From positions 1 to 10,144 of the forward strand of contig JAAYZQ010000373.1 in NCBI GenBank assembly GCA_012514775.1: a stretch of DNA of 10,144 nt, given 5' to 3'. The notes beneath the pieces are model-generated. The model was not told the origin of the DNA, made no database searches, and saw only the letters and a program-made list of their open reading frames with translations. Below, piece after piece: positions 1 through 8,908 of this stretch. The DNA is from Anaerolineaceae bacterium. GTDB lineage: Bacteria; Chloroflexota; Anaerolineae; JAAYZQ01. Position 1 is the stretch's first letter. Each line of letters opens with the position of its first letter. A program made the position numbers and the translations under genes.

Positions 1-318
1 CATGATCTCCATGTAGGTGGCCCCACCCACCCGCATCTCGAACTCGCCCGACCGCTCTCCGGCCCAGACGAGGTGGGTATGAGGATCTACAAAGCCGGGC
101 AGGATGAGATGCCCCCCGGCGGAAAGGCTCTTTGCCGCGCGCACCTGGCTGCGCAGCTCGGCCGAAGGGCCCACGTCCAGAATGCGCCCATCGCGCACGG
201 CGACGGCGCCATCGGGGATGATGCCCAACTCGCGCATGGCCGCGCCTCGCTTCGGGCCGCCGGGCGAGGCCACGGTAATGACCTGGGCCGCACTGTGGAT
301 AAGAAGATCAGCTTGCAT
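1..318 (-). CDS. hutI: imidazolonepropionase, N-terminal part (runs off the left edge)
   Basis: HutI hydrolyses the imidazolone ring of 4-imidazolone-5-propionate to N-formimino-L-glutamate, the third step of cytoplasmic histidine degradation. Only the first 106 codons are present. The translation starts MQADLLIHSAAQVITV, shows the small beta-sandwich start of an amidohydrolase (residues ~1-70, with VRDGRILDVGP), then PGFVDPHTHLVWAGERS at 75-90 containing the metal-binding HxH (H80, H82). The following EFEMRVGGATYMEIM matches the start of the HutI-specific region rather than dihydroorotase or a generic amidohydrolase. The ATG at 318 follows a GGAG-type ribosome site (CTGGAGCATCCT before ATG). 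It begins 15 bp after the mogA-like stop, so it is probably co-transcribed with that gene. Family members are about 400 residues long, so roughly three quarters of the gene lies outside the window. No other hut gene is visible. Confidence 0.87.
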   Translation of the reverse strand, partial: MQADLLIHSAAQVITVASPGGPKRGAAMRELGIIPDGAVAVRDGRILDVGPSAELRSQVRAAKSLSAGGHLILPGFVDPHTHLVWAGERSGEFEMRVGGATYMEIM

Positions 319-333
319 AGGATGCTCCAGGTG

Positions 334-849
334 TCATTTGTCCATCTCGTCGGGATGGCGATCGGCCCCCTTCTCGCCATGCAACAACTCCAGGGCGTGA
401 GGCAGAACCGGCAGGATGACCTCCAGGTTCTCGCGCGCGGCCTTGGGGCTGCCCGGCAAGTTGACGATGAGGGTGTGGCCCCGGATGCCTGCCATGGCGC
501 GCGACAGCACGGCGTTGGGCGTGATGGCCAGGCTGGCTGCGCGCATCGCCTCCCCCAGGCCTGGTGCAGCGCGCTCCACCACGTCGCTCGTCGCCTCGGG
601 CGTGACGTCGCGGGGCGCAAAGCCCGTACCGCCGGTCGTCAGCACCAGGTCCAGCCCCACCTCGTCGGCCCACACCAGCAGCGTGCCGGCGATGACGTTT
701 CGGTCGTCGGGCACCACGGCCTCCAGCTCGACGCGGGCCGCCAGGCGCCCGACGATTTGCTCGCGGATGGCGGGCCCGCTCAGATCCCGGTACTCGCCTT
801 GATATCCCCGGTCGCTGACCGTCAGAATGCCGACTCGCCAACCTTCCAT
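334..849 (-). CDS. mogA: molybdopterin adenylyltransferase, MogA/MoaB family
   Basis: This 171-residue protein belongs to the MoCF/MogA-MoaB family, which adenylylates molybdopterin before molybdate insertion in molybdenum-cofactor synthesis in the cytoplasm. Visible family motifs are ILTVSDRG (8-15), DLSGP (22-26), the nucleotide-binding TTGGTG (71-76) followed by PRDVTPEA (79-86), and NLPGSPKA (130-137). The length is normal for a single-domain MogA/MoaB protein, and no MoeA-like extension is present. The ATG at 849 is preceded by GGGGAG four bases upstream (854-859). The gene starts 18 bp after the AAA+ ATPase stop and ends 15 bp before hutI, so it looks internal to an operon. MogA and MoaB cannot be separated with certainty by eye, so the symbol is provisional. 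No molybdoenzyme or other moa/moe gene lies in the window, so the link with its neighbours looks positional rather than by pathway. Confidence 0.88.
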   Translation of the reverse strand: MEGWRVGILTVSDRGYQGEYRDLSGPAIREQIVGRLAARVELEAVVPDDRNVIAGTLLVWADEVGLDLVLTTGGTGFAPRDVTPEATSDVVERAAPGLGEAMRAASLAITPNAVLSRAMAGIRGHTLIVNLPGSPKAARENLEVILPVLPHALELLHGEKGADRHPDEMDK

Positions 850-867
850 CCTGCTCCCCTTCCCGGT

Positions 868-2172
868 CTAGATCTCGGCGAAATAGCTAGCGCAAGCCGC
901 GTCGATCAACTGCTTGGTCAAGGCCGGCTTCACGCTCAGATAGGTGGCAATGTCGTGGATCTGCTCCAGCAGGTCCCTGGGATGGCAAGAGCGCAACGGA
1001 CGGTTGGCAGCGATATAGTGTTTCTGCATCAGGTAGACAAAGGCGTCCACCGGCAGATCCATGTTCCGGGCAGCGCACTCCCGTTGCAAGATCTGGTAAA
1101 AGATCTTTTCGTCGGGAAAGTCGACCTTGATCTTGTGCCGGATGCGCCGCAAGAAAGCGTCGTCCACCAGGTCGCGGGGATCCAGGTTGGTTGAGAAGAC
1201 GATCAGCTCGTCAAAGGGGACCTCGATCTTTTTGCCGGTCTGGAGCGAAAGGTAATCGAGACGCAACTCCAGGGGTACGATCCAGCGGTTCAGAAGGTCC
1301 TGGGGACGCAGCGCCTGCCGGCCAAAGTCGTCAATAACGAACAGGCCGTTGTTGGCCTTCATCTGCAGGGGCGCCTCGTAGGTCTTGGCGATGGGGTCGT
1401 AGGTCAGCCCCAGGCTGGGCATCGTCAGCTCGCCCCCGACAATGATCTCTGGCCTGTGAATCTTGACCCAGCGTGGATCGGTGCGCAGCATGCCTGTGCC
1501 GCCTTCTCTCCGCCCAGGCTCCGCGGCCCGCTTGTGATTCACCTCGTCGAAAACGCGAATGATCTGCCCATCGACGATGACGGCGTGGGGCACGTATACG
1601 CAGCCGCCCATCATGCGGATGATGCTTTTGGCAACGACCGTCTTGCCATTGCCGGGAGGGCCGTACAAGAAGAGAGAGCGGCCGGAGTTGACCGCCGGGC
1701 CGAGGCGATTCACCATATCGCCGGTCAGCACCAGGTGAGACAACGCCTGGCGCACCTCCGACGGCCCCACCTTCAGATCACCCAGGGACTGGCGGCGAAC
1801 CATCTCGTTGTAGCGAATCAGGGGGACGGGGGCCGGCCCGAGGTAATGATCCCGATCGAGGGCCTGTACCGCCCGCTCGCTGCCACGGCCGGTAATGGTC
1901 CACTGGTATCCCCGCTCTCCGAGGCCCCGCGAGCCCGAGATCTCGACCAACTCCTCGTGCTTGACAAACTCCAGCACCTTGTCCAGGACGCCGACAAAAG
2001 GCAGGGCCAGGGCCTCGCCGATCTCGGCACTCGTCGCGTCGCTCTTGTAGTAGACCAGCTTGAGGACCAGGTCGGCCAGAAAGCCCATGCTCAGCTCGGT
2101 CTCTTCGATGGACTGCGGCTCAGGAATAGACTTTTCCAACGAATAGTCATTGCCTGGCTGTTGTGTGGCCAA
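868..2172 (-). CDS. AAA+ ATPase with N-terminal winged-helix-like region, function unknown
   Basis: A 434-residue protein with a complete AAA+ ATPase core; I do not recognise a named family. Numbering from the TTG start: residues ~28-105 are helical with a glycine-rich hairpin and look like a winged helix; Walker A is GPPGNGKT (171-178); Walker B is LFVIDD (277-282); sensor 1 is FSTN (326-329); the arginine-rich FLRRIRHKI (340-348) is the likely arginine-finger region; a C-terminal helical lid follows. Such proteins usually remodel protein or DNA complexes, but the target here is unknown. I chose the TTG at 2172 because a perfect AGGAGG (2180-2185) sits seven bases upstream of it. An upstream in-frame ATG at 2190 would place that AGGAGG inside the coding region and has no ribosome site of its own. 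The gene lies 84 bp downstream of the PHP-AlbA_2 gene, with a GC-rich hairpin between them, and 18 bp upstream of mogA. Confidence 0.85.
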   Translation of the reverse strand: MATQQPGNDYSLEKSIPEPQSIEETELSMGFLADLVLKLVYYKSDATSAEIGEALALPFVGVLDKVLEFVKHEELVEISGSRGLGERGYQWTITGRGSERAVQALDRDHYLGPAPVPLIRYNEMVRRQSLGDLKVGPSEVRQALSHLVLTGDMVNRLGPAVNSGRSLFLYGPPGNGKTVVAKSIIRMMGGCVYVPHAVIVDGQIIRVFDEVNHKRAAEPGRREGGTGMLRTDPRWVKIHRPEIIVGGELTMPSLGLTYDPIAKTYEAPLQMKANNGLFVIDDFGRQALRPQDLLNRWIVPLELRLDYLSLQTGKKIEVPFDELIVFSTNLDPRDLVDDAFLRRIRHKIKVDFPDEKIFYQILQRECAARNMDLPVDAFVYLMQKHYIAANRPLRSCHPRDLLEQIHDIATYLSVKPALTKQLIDAACASYFAEI

Positions 2173-2179
2173 GATACAG

Positions 2180-2185
2180 CCTCCT
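2180..2185 (-). promoter_or_regulatory. ribosome binding site setting a TTG start for the AAA+ gene
   Basis: AGGAGG on the minus strand, seven bases before TTG at 2172. It argues against the ATG at 2190, which would put the site within the first five codons. Confidence 0.75.
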
Positions 2186-2202
2186 ACCATGCAAGATTGA
2201 TT

Positions 2203-2236
2203 CAGGCCGGCCCGGAACCCCTGCCGGGCCGGCCTG
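2203..2236 (-). terminator. GC-rich perfect hairpin between the PHP and AAA+ genes (partial terminator?)
   Basis: A perfect 13-bp inverted repeat (CAGGCCGGCCCGG at 2203-2215 and its complement at 2224-2236) with an 8-base loop. It starts 20 bases after the PHP-AlbA_2 stop and ends about 30 bases before the AAA+ start. On the minus strand the sequence after the stem (AATCAATCTT) has no solid U run, so it may only reduce read-through, protect an mRNA 3' end, or be a dispersed palindrome. The structure is certain; the termination function is an inference. Confidence 0.55.
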
Positions 2237-2256
2237 GCTGTTCTGCCAACTGCCGG

Positions 2257-3969
2257 CTAGTCCTTCAGAAAGGCGCGCCAGGGTCCGTCGATGCCATCTT
2301 CCGTGACACCATAGTACACCTGGAGCCGCCCATCGGGCATGCGCTGCACCAGGTCGTACCGGACCTTGCCCGCTCGCCTGGATGACTTCCACAGTCCCAG
2401 GCGCTCGTTGCCCGGAATCCACTGTACCTGGTCCTTGTCGACCGGGCTACTCTCGTGCTGCGTAATGGCGTACTGCCACAGCTTGCGGGCCGAAGAGCGC
2501 GTCACATTGCGCACTACGTTGCCATTGCGCAGGTCGCGCACGGTGTGATACATCGTTCCCTTGCGCTCCTCGGTGTCCAGGATCTGCACCCCGGTCTTGG
2601 GTGCCGGCACAGCGCCCGACTGTGTTTCGGGAGCATCCTCGGCCTCCTCGTCACACGGCGGCCGCTCGCCGCCCATGGCTCGCTGCACCAGAGCCAGGAT
2701 CTCGTCGCGCATGGCCGGGTTGGTATCCGACTCCTGCCGCACATAGATCGACGTACCATCGAGGGCATAGGGCGCGTCCTCGCCCGCGGGCACGCTGATC
2801 TGGATCACCGTCCGGCCCTGCGTCTCCACGGTGTTGAGATCCACGTCCAGGGGCGGCTGCACCTTGCGCTGGATCTCGGCCTTCAGCCTCGATATCTCCT
2901 CGTCGGCATCTTCGATCCCGACGGGCAGGGCCTTGGGATCGGCCCTCACCCCAATGTAGACCGTGCCGCCATTGGTGTTGGCCATGGCCACAACGTCGCG
3001 GAGGACGGCGTTGAGCCGCCCGCCCCGCGAGGTCATGCTCTCGTGGAAGGACTGGACGATGCTCGGGCCTTCCTCGCGGGCCGCCTGAACGTGATCGAAG
3101 GGCGCCTGTGTCGGACGATAGGGGCGGGTGCGAGAAAAGTCGTCTTCGAGGAAAACGGCCTTGATGGCCTCAAAGCTGGGTTCGGGCAACTGGATCTCGG
3201 TGACACGGCTGCCCCAGCCCAGGCGGTTTGGATCCGAAGGATCGCGGGTTAGCCGGTGGGCATCGCTGCCCTGGATACAATGCATGCGCCGCGGGTACTC
3301 GGGCTTGTGCCCACCAAAAAACCACGCCGTCGTCCGGCGTCCTTTTTTCTCCAGGTCGGTCACCTCCAGGGCATGAAGGTGCCGGTCCTGGGTGTAGGCG
3401 ATCCGTGTCTGACCGCCGAAATCCAGGCCCCTGAGCGCCACTCCATGGCTGGAGTTGGCGTGGGCCGCGACGACCAGCCCGCCCGCCTCGTCTATCAGGC
3501 GGTAGGCGGTCAACACATCAGCCGTCGCTCCGACCTCTGTCGCGCCCAGGTCGAGCTTTTCCGCGGAGACGTTCAACTCGATCAGTAAATGCTCCAGCTT
3601 GCGCAAGCTGGTTTCCGGGGAAAAGATCGCCAGAACGTGAAACCCCAGGGTCGCCGTGAACTCGAAGCCCGGCAAAACGAGAATCTTGTTCCCAATCCGC
3701 CGGTACTCGTCCAACTGGCGCCGCTCTTCAGGTTGAATGCGTCCCAGGTCTTCCAATAAGCTGAGCTTCTCAATCTCGGCTTGCAAAGCGGCGCACCCGG
3801 CGACCGTGTTGTGGTCGGTGATGGCAATAATATCCAATCCCTGCATCTCGGCTCTGCGCAGCAAATCTAAATAGCGCACGCCTGGCTCCTGCCAATCGGC
3901 CGAGGCTGGAGTGTGGAGATGCAGGTCCATCTTGTACCACTGCATCTTGCTCTTTTTCTTTCTTGCCAC
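2257..3969 (-). CDS. PHP-domain phosphoesterase fused to an AlbA_2 (Schlafen-type) domain
   Basis: A 570-residue multidomain protein. Residues ~11-285 form a PHP (polymerase and histidinol phosphatase) metal-dependent phosphoesterase: DLHLHT (15-20), TDHN (51-54), PGFEF (100-104), AAHAN (168-172) and GSDAH (234-238) supply the usual metal ligands. Residues ~300-425 resemble the AlbA_2 domain of Schlafen-like and RecG-like putative nucleic-acid-binding proteins, with FHES (308-311) and VVAMANTNGGTVYIGV (326-341). An acidic, proline-containing linker (~435-458) leads to a ~110-residue C-terminal region that I do not recognise. PHP proteins hydrolyse phosphoesters or nucleotides; the substrate here is unknown. 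The start is GTG at 3969 with AGGAG (3975-3979) five bases upstream. It lies 39 bp after the receiver gene, probably in the hsp20-lon operon. A role in nucleic-acid processing during stress, or in defence, is possible but inferred. All PHP ligand motifs look intact. Confidence 0.82.
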   Translation of the reverse strand: MARKKKSKMQWYKMDLHLHTPASADWQEPGVRYLDLLRRAEMQGLDIIAITDHNTVAGCAALQAEIEKLSLLEDLGRIQPEERRQLDEYRRIGNKILVLPGFEFTATLGFHVLAIFSPETSLRKLEHLLIELNVSAEKLDLGATEVGATADVLTAYRLIDEAGGLVVAAHANSSHGVALRGLDFGGQTRIAYTQDRHLHALEVTDLEKKGRRTTAWFFGGHKPEYPRRMHCIQGSDAHRLTRDPSDPNRLGWGSRVTEIQLPEPSFEAIKAVFLEDDFSRTRPYRPTQAPFDHVQAAREEGPSIVQSFHESMTSRGGRLNAVLRDVVAMANTNGGTVYIGVRADPKALPVGIEDADEEISRLKAEIQRKVQPPLDVDLNTVETQGRTVIQISVPAGEDAPYALDGTSIYVRQESDTNPAMRDEILALVQRAMGGERPPCDEEAEDAPETQSGAVPAPKTGVQILDTEERKGTMYHTVRDLRNGNVVRNVTRSSARKLWQYAITQHESSPVDKDQVQWIPGNERLGLWKSSRRAGKVRYDLVQRMPDGRLQVYYGVTEDGIDGPWRAFLKD

Positions 3970-4008
3970 TGTAACTCCTAAATCTTATTTGGTTATTGGC
4001 GGTCGGTC

Positions 4009-4391
4009 TCAAGTTCTCGATAGGCTACCCTCCAATATCTGTTCGATGGTCGCCAGCAACACGCTGCGATCGAACGGTTTTTCCAGAAAGTCGTTGGCGC
4101 CCGCCGACAGGCAGCGCCGCCGGTGGTCCTCCGCCGACATCATCAACACCGGCGTGTTGGCCACGTCGGGATCGGGCAGGGACCGTAACTGCTGGACCAG
4201 ATCGACGCCGTCTCGGCTGCGCAAGCGAACGTCCATGATGATCAGGTGGGGACGATGCTGCTCCACGGAGGCCAGGGGATCGGTCCACTCGTCGGGCCTG
4301 AACCCCTCGTAGCCTTCAAAGCCCAGCAGCGTAATGAGCAACTGCGTGCCGGACGGATCGTCGTCGACAATGAGAATCTTGATTGGTTGGT

Positions 4392-4395
<4 letters not shown>
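4009..4395 (-). CDS. stand-alone CheY-like response regulator receiver
   Basis: A 128-residue single receiver domain with no output domain. The acidic pocket is D11-D12-D13 (ILIVDDDP), the phospho-acceptor is D55 (LIIMDVRLR), the conserved Ser/Thr is S87 (LMMSAED) and the lysine is K106 (FLEKPF). Its ATG at 4395 overlaps the lon stop TGA by four bases (ATGA), which implies translational coupling to Lon. It has no clear ribosome site of its own. Single-domain receivers usually act by protein-protein contact or as phosphorelay intermediates. No histidine kinase lies in the window, so the partner is unknown. A role in controlling Lon or the downstream PHP protein is an inference from operon position only. 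Confidence 0.93.
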
Positions 4396-6824
<2,429 letters not shown>

Positions 6825-6832
6825 GGCCAATG

Positions 6833-6838
6833 TCCTTT
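6833..6838 (-). promoter_or_regulatory. ribosome binding site of lon
   Basis: AAAGGA on the minus strand, eight bases before ATG at 6824. The spacing favours this ATG over the in-frame TTG at 6830. Confidence 0.65.
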
Positions 6839-6847
6839 GTTGTACGG

Positions 6848-7291
6848 CTACACCGACTCTTCTGCGTCGATGACGGGCACCCTTCGCGCCGGCGCTTTCG
6901 GCAAGCGCACACTCAGGAACCCTTCCTGGTACGTTGCCTCGACCCCCTCCTCTTCGATGGCGCGCGGCACAAGCACCTCTGTCTCAAAGTAGCCGTATTG
7001 AATCTCCATCTGCTGGTAGCCTAGCTTGCCAGCGGAATCGCGGCGCATGCCGCGGATGGTCAGTTTTCGTCCCTCAAGCGAGACCGTCAGATCCTCGCGG
7101 GCCATGCCCGCGATCTCGACCTTGACGACGACGGCGCCTTCGGTCTCGTAAACGTCAGTCGGTGGGCGCCAGACCTTGTGCTGGCGAAGCGAGCTCTTTC
7201 GCCAGCCAGGTTCGGACTCACCCCAGATGCCCATCTTGTCCACATACATCTGAGCCAAGACTCCGGGGGTTTCCCCTTCTTGCCCTATCAT
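6848..7291 (-). CDS. small heat-shock protein, Hsp20/alpha-crystallin family
   Basis: Small heat-shock proteins form oligomers that hold unfolding proteins in a refoldable state without using ATP. The 147-residue product has an N-terminal arm (~1-40), an alpha-crystallin domain (~41-133) starting [20 protein letters not shown], with AGM..EDL at 61-68, the Y.Q.EI.YG.FE motif near 92-104 and the signature GFLSVRLPK (124-132), and a C-terminal tail with the I-x-I-type anchor VPV (138-140). I chose the ATG at 7291 because GGAAGGAG (7296-7303) lies four bases upstream. A longer reading frame back to 7354 would place that site inside the gene and adds 21 residues with no family similarity. It is the first gene of the hsp20-lon-receiver-PHP run, 66 bases downstream of a predicted transcription start. 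Confidence 0.94.
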   Translation of the reverse strand: MIGQEGETPGVLAQMYVDKMGIWGESEPGWRKSSLRQHKVWRPPTDVYETEGAVVVKVEIAGMAREDLTVSLEGRKLTIRGMRRDSAGKLGYQQMEIQYGYFETEVLVPRAIEEEGVEATYQEGFLSVRLPKAPARRVPVIDAEESV

Positions 7292-7295
7292 CGTA

Positions 7296-7303
7296 CTCCT
7301 TCC
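7296..7303 (-). promoter_or_regulatory. ribosome binding site of hsp20
   Basis: GGAAGGAG on the minus strand, four bases before ATG at 7291. It decides the start against the longer frame to 7354. Confidence 0.7.
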
Positions 7304-7363
7304 AGTGCCTCCAATCTGTAGGCCATCACACAAACCCCACCTGGGTACCGGCATACCTCCCCT

Positions 7364-7392
7364 ATTGTATCACACTTGTCCCGCGAACTCAA
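7364..7392 (-). promoter_or_regulatory. sigma70-type promoter for the hsp20-lon run
   Basis: On the minus strand, TTGAGT (7387-7392) and TACAAT (7364-7369) are separated by exactly 17 bases: 4/6 and 5/6 matches to the -35 and -10 consensus. Transcription would start near 7357, giving a ~66-base leader before the hsp20 ATG. I see no CIRCE element (TTAGCACTC-N9-GAGTGCTAA) nearby, so control by HrcA is not supported. Confidence 0.65.
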
Positions 7393-7404
7393 ACCGCCTG
7401 ACTG

Positions 7405-8340
7405 TTACGTTTCAACCGCCCCGCTGGCGGGCAAGCTCACCTCGTTGCCGGCGTGGGCTCGGGCAAAGGCCAGGAAGTGGGTCACGAGGGGGTCGCCGGC
7501 GCGCTGCGGCAGATAAGCCAGGTAGAGCGAGCGCCGCAGGTCGATCCCCTTGAGGCCCAGGCTCGCCAGGCGCCCGTCCCGCACAGCCTGGGCCGCCGCC
7601 CGGGCGGAGACAAAGCCGATGCCCAGGCCTTCGGCGACAGCCTGGAGCACCGCTTGTGTGCTCCCCAGGATCAGGGCCCGGCTCTGGAGTGACAGGGGCT
7701 GTCCGGCGCGCTCCAGGGCCACTTCCACGCTGCGCCGGGTCCCCGATCCCTCCTCGCGCAACACCAGGGACTGATCCGACAGATCTTTGACCTCCACCTC
7801 TTTTCTTCCGGCAAAGGGGTGATCGGGCGGCACGGCCAGGACGACCTCGTCGTCCAGCAACCGCTCCAACCGCAGCCCCGGCCGCCGCAGGTCGGAACCG
7901 ACGATCCCGATGTCGGCTTCGCTGGCGAGCAGCCGCTCGACCACGGTCGTCGTATCCGAGATGGTCATCTCCACGCTCACCTCCGGGTACTCGCGCCGAA
8001 AGGCGGCCAGGAGCCGGGGCAGGAGATACTCGCCCGGGATGGTGCTCGCCGCCAGCGATAGAGTGCCGCTTCCGACCGCCTTCATGGCGGCCAGATCCCT
8101 CTCCAGCGCGTCGTACTCGCCGAGTATGCGCCGGGCAAAGGCGACCACGCGCTCGCCGGCGGGTGTCAGTTCGATCTGGCGCCGCGGACCGCGGATGAGG
8201 AGGGCCAGGCCCAGGTCGGCCTCCATGCGCTGCAACTGCTTGGTCACCGCCGGCTGGCTGATGCGGCGAATACGTGCCGCGGCGGAAAGGCTGCCCTGCT
8301 CCACGACGCTTACCAGGGTACGCAAATGGTCCAGGTTCAT
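7405..8340 (-). CDS. LysR-type transcriptional regulator
   Basis: A 311-residue LysR-family regulator of normal length. Residues 1-60 are the winged helix-turn-helix (MNLDHLRTLVSVVEQGSLSA, then the recognition helix around ISQPAVTKQL at 27-36). Residues ~90-300 form the two-lobed effector-binding domain, including GTLSLAASTIPGEYLLP (92-108), GIVGSD (145-150), and REEGSGTR (195-202), a motif seen in the CysL/YeiE/CbbR-like branch. The ligand cannot be read from sequence. The ATG at 8340 has AGGGAG nine bases upstream. No target gene is divergently transcribed next to it: the upstream neighbour is the cold-shock gene on the same strand and the downstream neighbour is hsp20, which has its own promoter. 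Its regulon therefore cannot be assigned from context. Confidence 0.94.
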   Translation of the reverse strand: MNLDHLRTLVSVVEQGSLSAAARIRRISQPAVTKQLQRMEADLGLALLIRGPRRQIELTPAGERVVAFARRILGEYDALERDLAAMKAVGSGTLSLAASTIPGEYLLPRLLAAFRREYPEVSVEMTISDTTTVVERLLASEADIGIVGSDLRRPGLRLERLLDDEVVLAVPPDHPFAGRKEVEVKDLSDQSLVLREEGSGTRRSVEVALERAGQPLSLQSRALILGSTQAVLQAVAEGLGIGFVSARAAAQAVRDGRLASLGLKGIDLRRSLYLAYLPQRAGDPLVTHFLAFARAHAGNEVSLPASGAVET

Positions 8341-8578
8341 TCGGAAGGTCTCCCTTTACTTGCCTACCACCTCCGGGGAGATGGTCCCGACGAAGCCGGG
8401 TAGAATCCCGGGCTCCCGTCACCCTGCTCGAGTCTTGTATTGTGGCGAGCAACATGAGAAGGTCCGCCATCTTGCAACGCACAAAGGGGGTACCCCTGTG
8501 CTCGCGGGCGACCCCCTGTGTGTTTTGTTCACTTGTGGTGCCCAGTCCTGCTGGGCCATGAATCTTGGCAGGTACCGA
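8341..8578. other. non-coding gap between lysR and the cold-shock gene
   Basis: About 240 bp with no supportable gene. It holds a 6-bp-stem hairpin (GCCCAG-TCCTG-CTGGGC, 8540-8556) just past the csp stop, the 7-bp inverted repeat at 8485-8517, and an imperfect dyad around 8394-8414 (AGCCGGG, six bases, then CCCGGGCT), 54-74 bases before the lysR start. The dyad is a possible autoregulatory site for the LysR protein. I found no convincing -35/-10 pair for lysR on the minus strand. Confidence 0.5.
8485..8517 (-). terminator. weak terminator-like inverted repeat downstream of the cold-shock gene
   Basis: Seven-base arms AGGGGGT (8485-8491) and ACCCCCT (8511-8517) with a 19-base loop. On the minus strand the stem ends in CCCCCTTTGT, so the U run is only three long. 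Together with the small hairpin at 8540-8556 it could end the csp transcript, but neither is a strong intrinsic terminator. Confidence 0.35.
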
Positions 8579-8817
8579 CTAGAAGCCAAACTGCACGGGT
8601 GTGCGGGGCTCCAGGGGCTCGACGTCGACTGCCTGCAGGCCCTTGCGGCCCTCTTCGACAGAGAACTCGACGCGCTCGCCCTCTTGCAGGGTCTTGATAC
8701 CGGGGTCCGGATAGCTGTGTAATGGACAAACACGTCGTCGGCGCCATTACGCTGGATGAAACCATAGCCCTTCGACTCGTTGAACCACTTCACAGTCCCG
8801 ACTTCTCGCTCGCTCAT
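8579..8817 (-). pseudogene. CspA-family cold-shock protein gene, frameshifted
   Basis: Cold-shock proteins are ~70-residue OB-fold RNA chaperones that melt mRNA structure. The ATG at 8817 starts [20 protein letters not shown] with both RNA-binding motifs: RNP1 KGYGFI (16-21) and RNP2 DVFVHY (28-33). After TAIRTP (residue 39, around 8702-8706) the frame is lost and runs on as a non-homologous tail past 8579. The missing half is in the next frame: [18 protein letters not shown], then [21 protein letters not shown], stop at 8579-8581. Adding one base to the four-C run (GGGG at 8702-8705 on the plus strand) restores a 79-residue protein with the usual loop length and a normal C-terminus. Everything else is intact, so the change is recent or a homopolymer sequencing error. 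Promoter and leader are preserved upstream. Confidence 0.85.
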
Positions 8818-8908
8818 CTTTCTTTTGGATCCTTTCCTTCTTTCTTGCTGGTGCGAGGCAACGAGGTGTCAATATGAGAAAAATGCCCAGACCAGTAGGT
8901 CCGGGCAC
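8747..8908 (-). CDS. possible 53-codon leader reading frame in the csp leader
   Basis: A GTG at 8908 has AAGGAG (8913-8918) four bases upstream and opens a 53-codon frame beginning [18 protein letters not shown]. It crosses the terminator hairpin and overlaps the start of csp in another frame. It has no recognisable homology. The ribosome-site spacing is good, and translation here would disrupt the hairpin, but codon-level evidence for a real product is lacking. It could equally be chance. Confidence 0.22.
   Translation of the reverse strand: MPGPTGLGIFLILTPRCLAPARKKERIQKKDERARSRDCEVVQRVEGLWFHPA
8878..8906 (-). terminator. intrinsic terminator hairpin inside the csp 5' leader (candidate attenuator)
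   Basis: On the minus strand, GCCCGGACC and GGTCTGGGC (8898-8906 and 8885-8893) pair over nine bases with a single G-U and a four-base loop, followed by ATTTTTCT (8884-8877). This is a textbook intrinsic terminator. It lies about 43 bases after the predicted csp transcription start and ~60 bases before the csp ATG, so it sits in the leader, not behind a gene. No minus-strand gene upstream needs it. Confidence 0.72.

Noticed and set aside
73..1194. Long plus-strand open frame (373 codons) opposite hutI, mogA and the AAA+ gene
   Set aside because: It is antisense to three genes with clear family motifs, has no coherent domain and is rich in Arg/Gln/His as expected from the reverse of GC-rich coding DNA.
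3984..4012. Promoter-like TTGAGA-17-AATAAG before the PHP gene
   Set aside because: The implied transcription start (~3977) falls inside the gene's AGGAG, so the transcript would lack a working ribosome site.
7292..7404. CIRCE or other HrcA operator before hsp20
   Set aside because: No TTAGCACTC-type inverted repeat is present; only a sigma70-like promoter can be supported.
8419..8700. C-terminal continuation of the cold-shock frame as a real 132-residue protein
   Set aside because: The sequence after residue 39 has no similarity to the cold-shock fold, while the correct half is present in the neighbouring frame.
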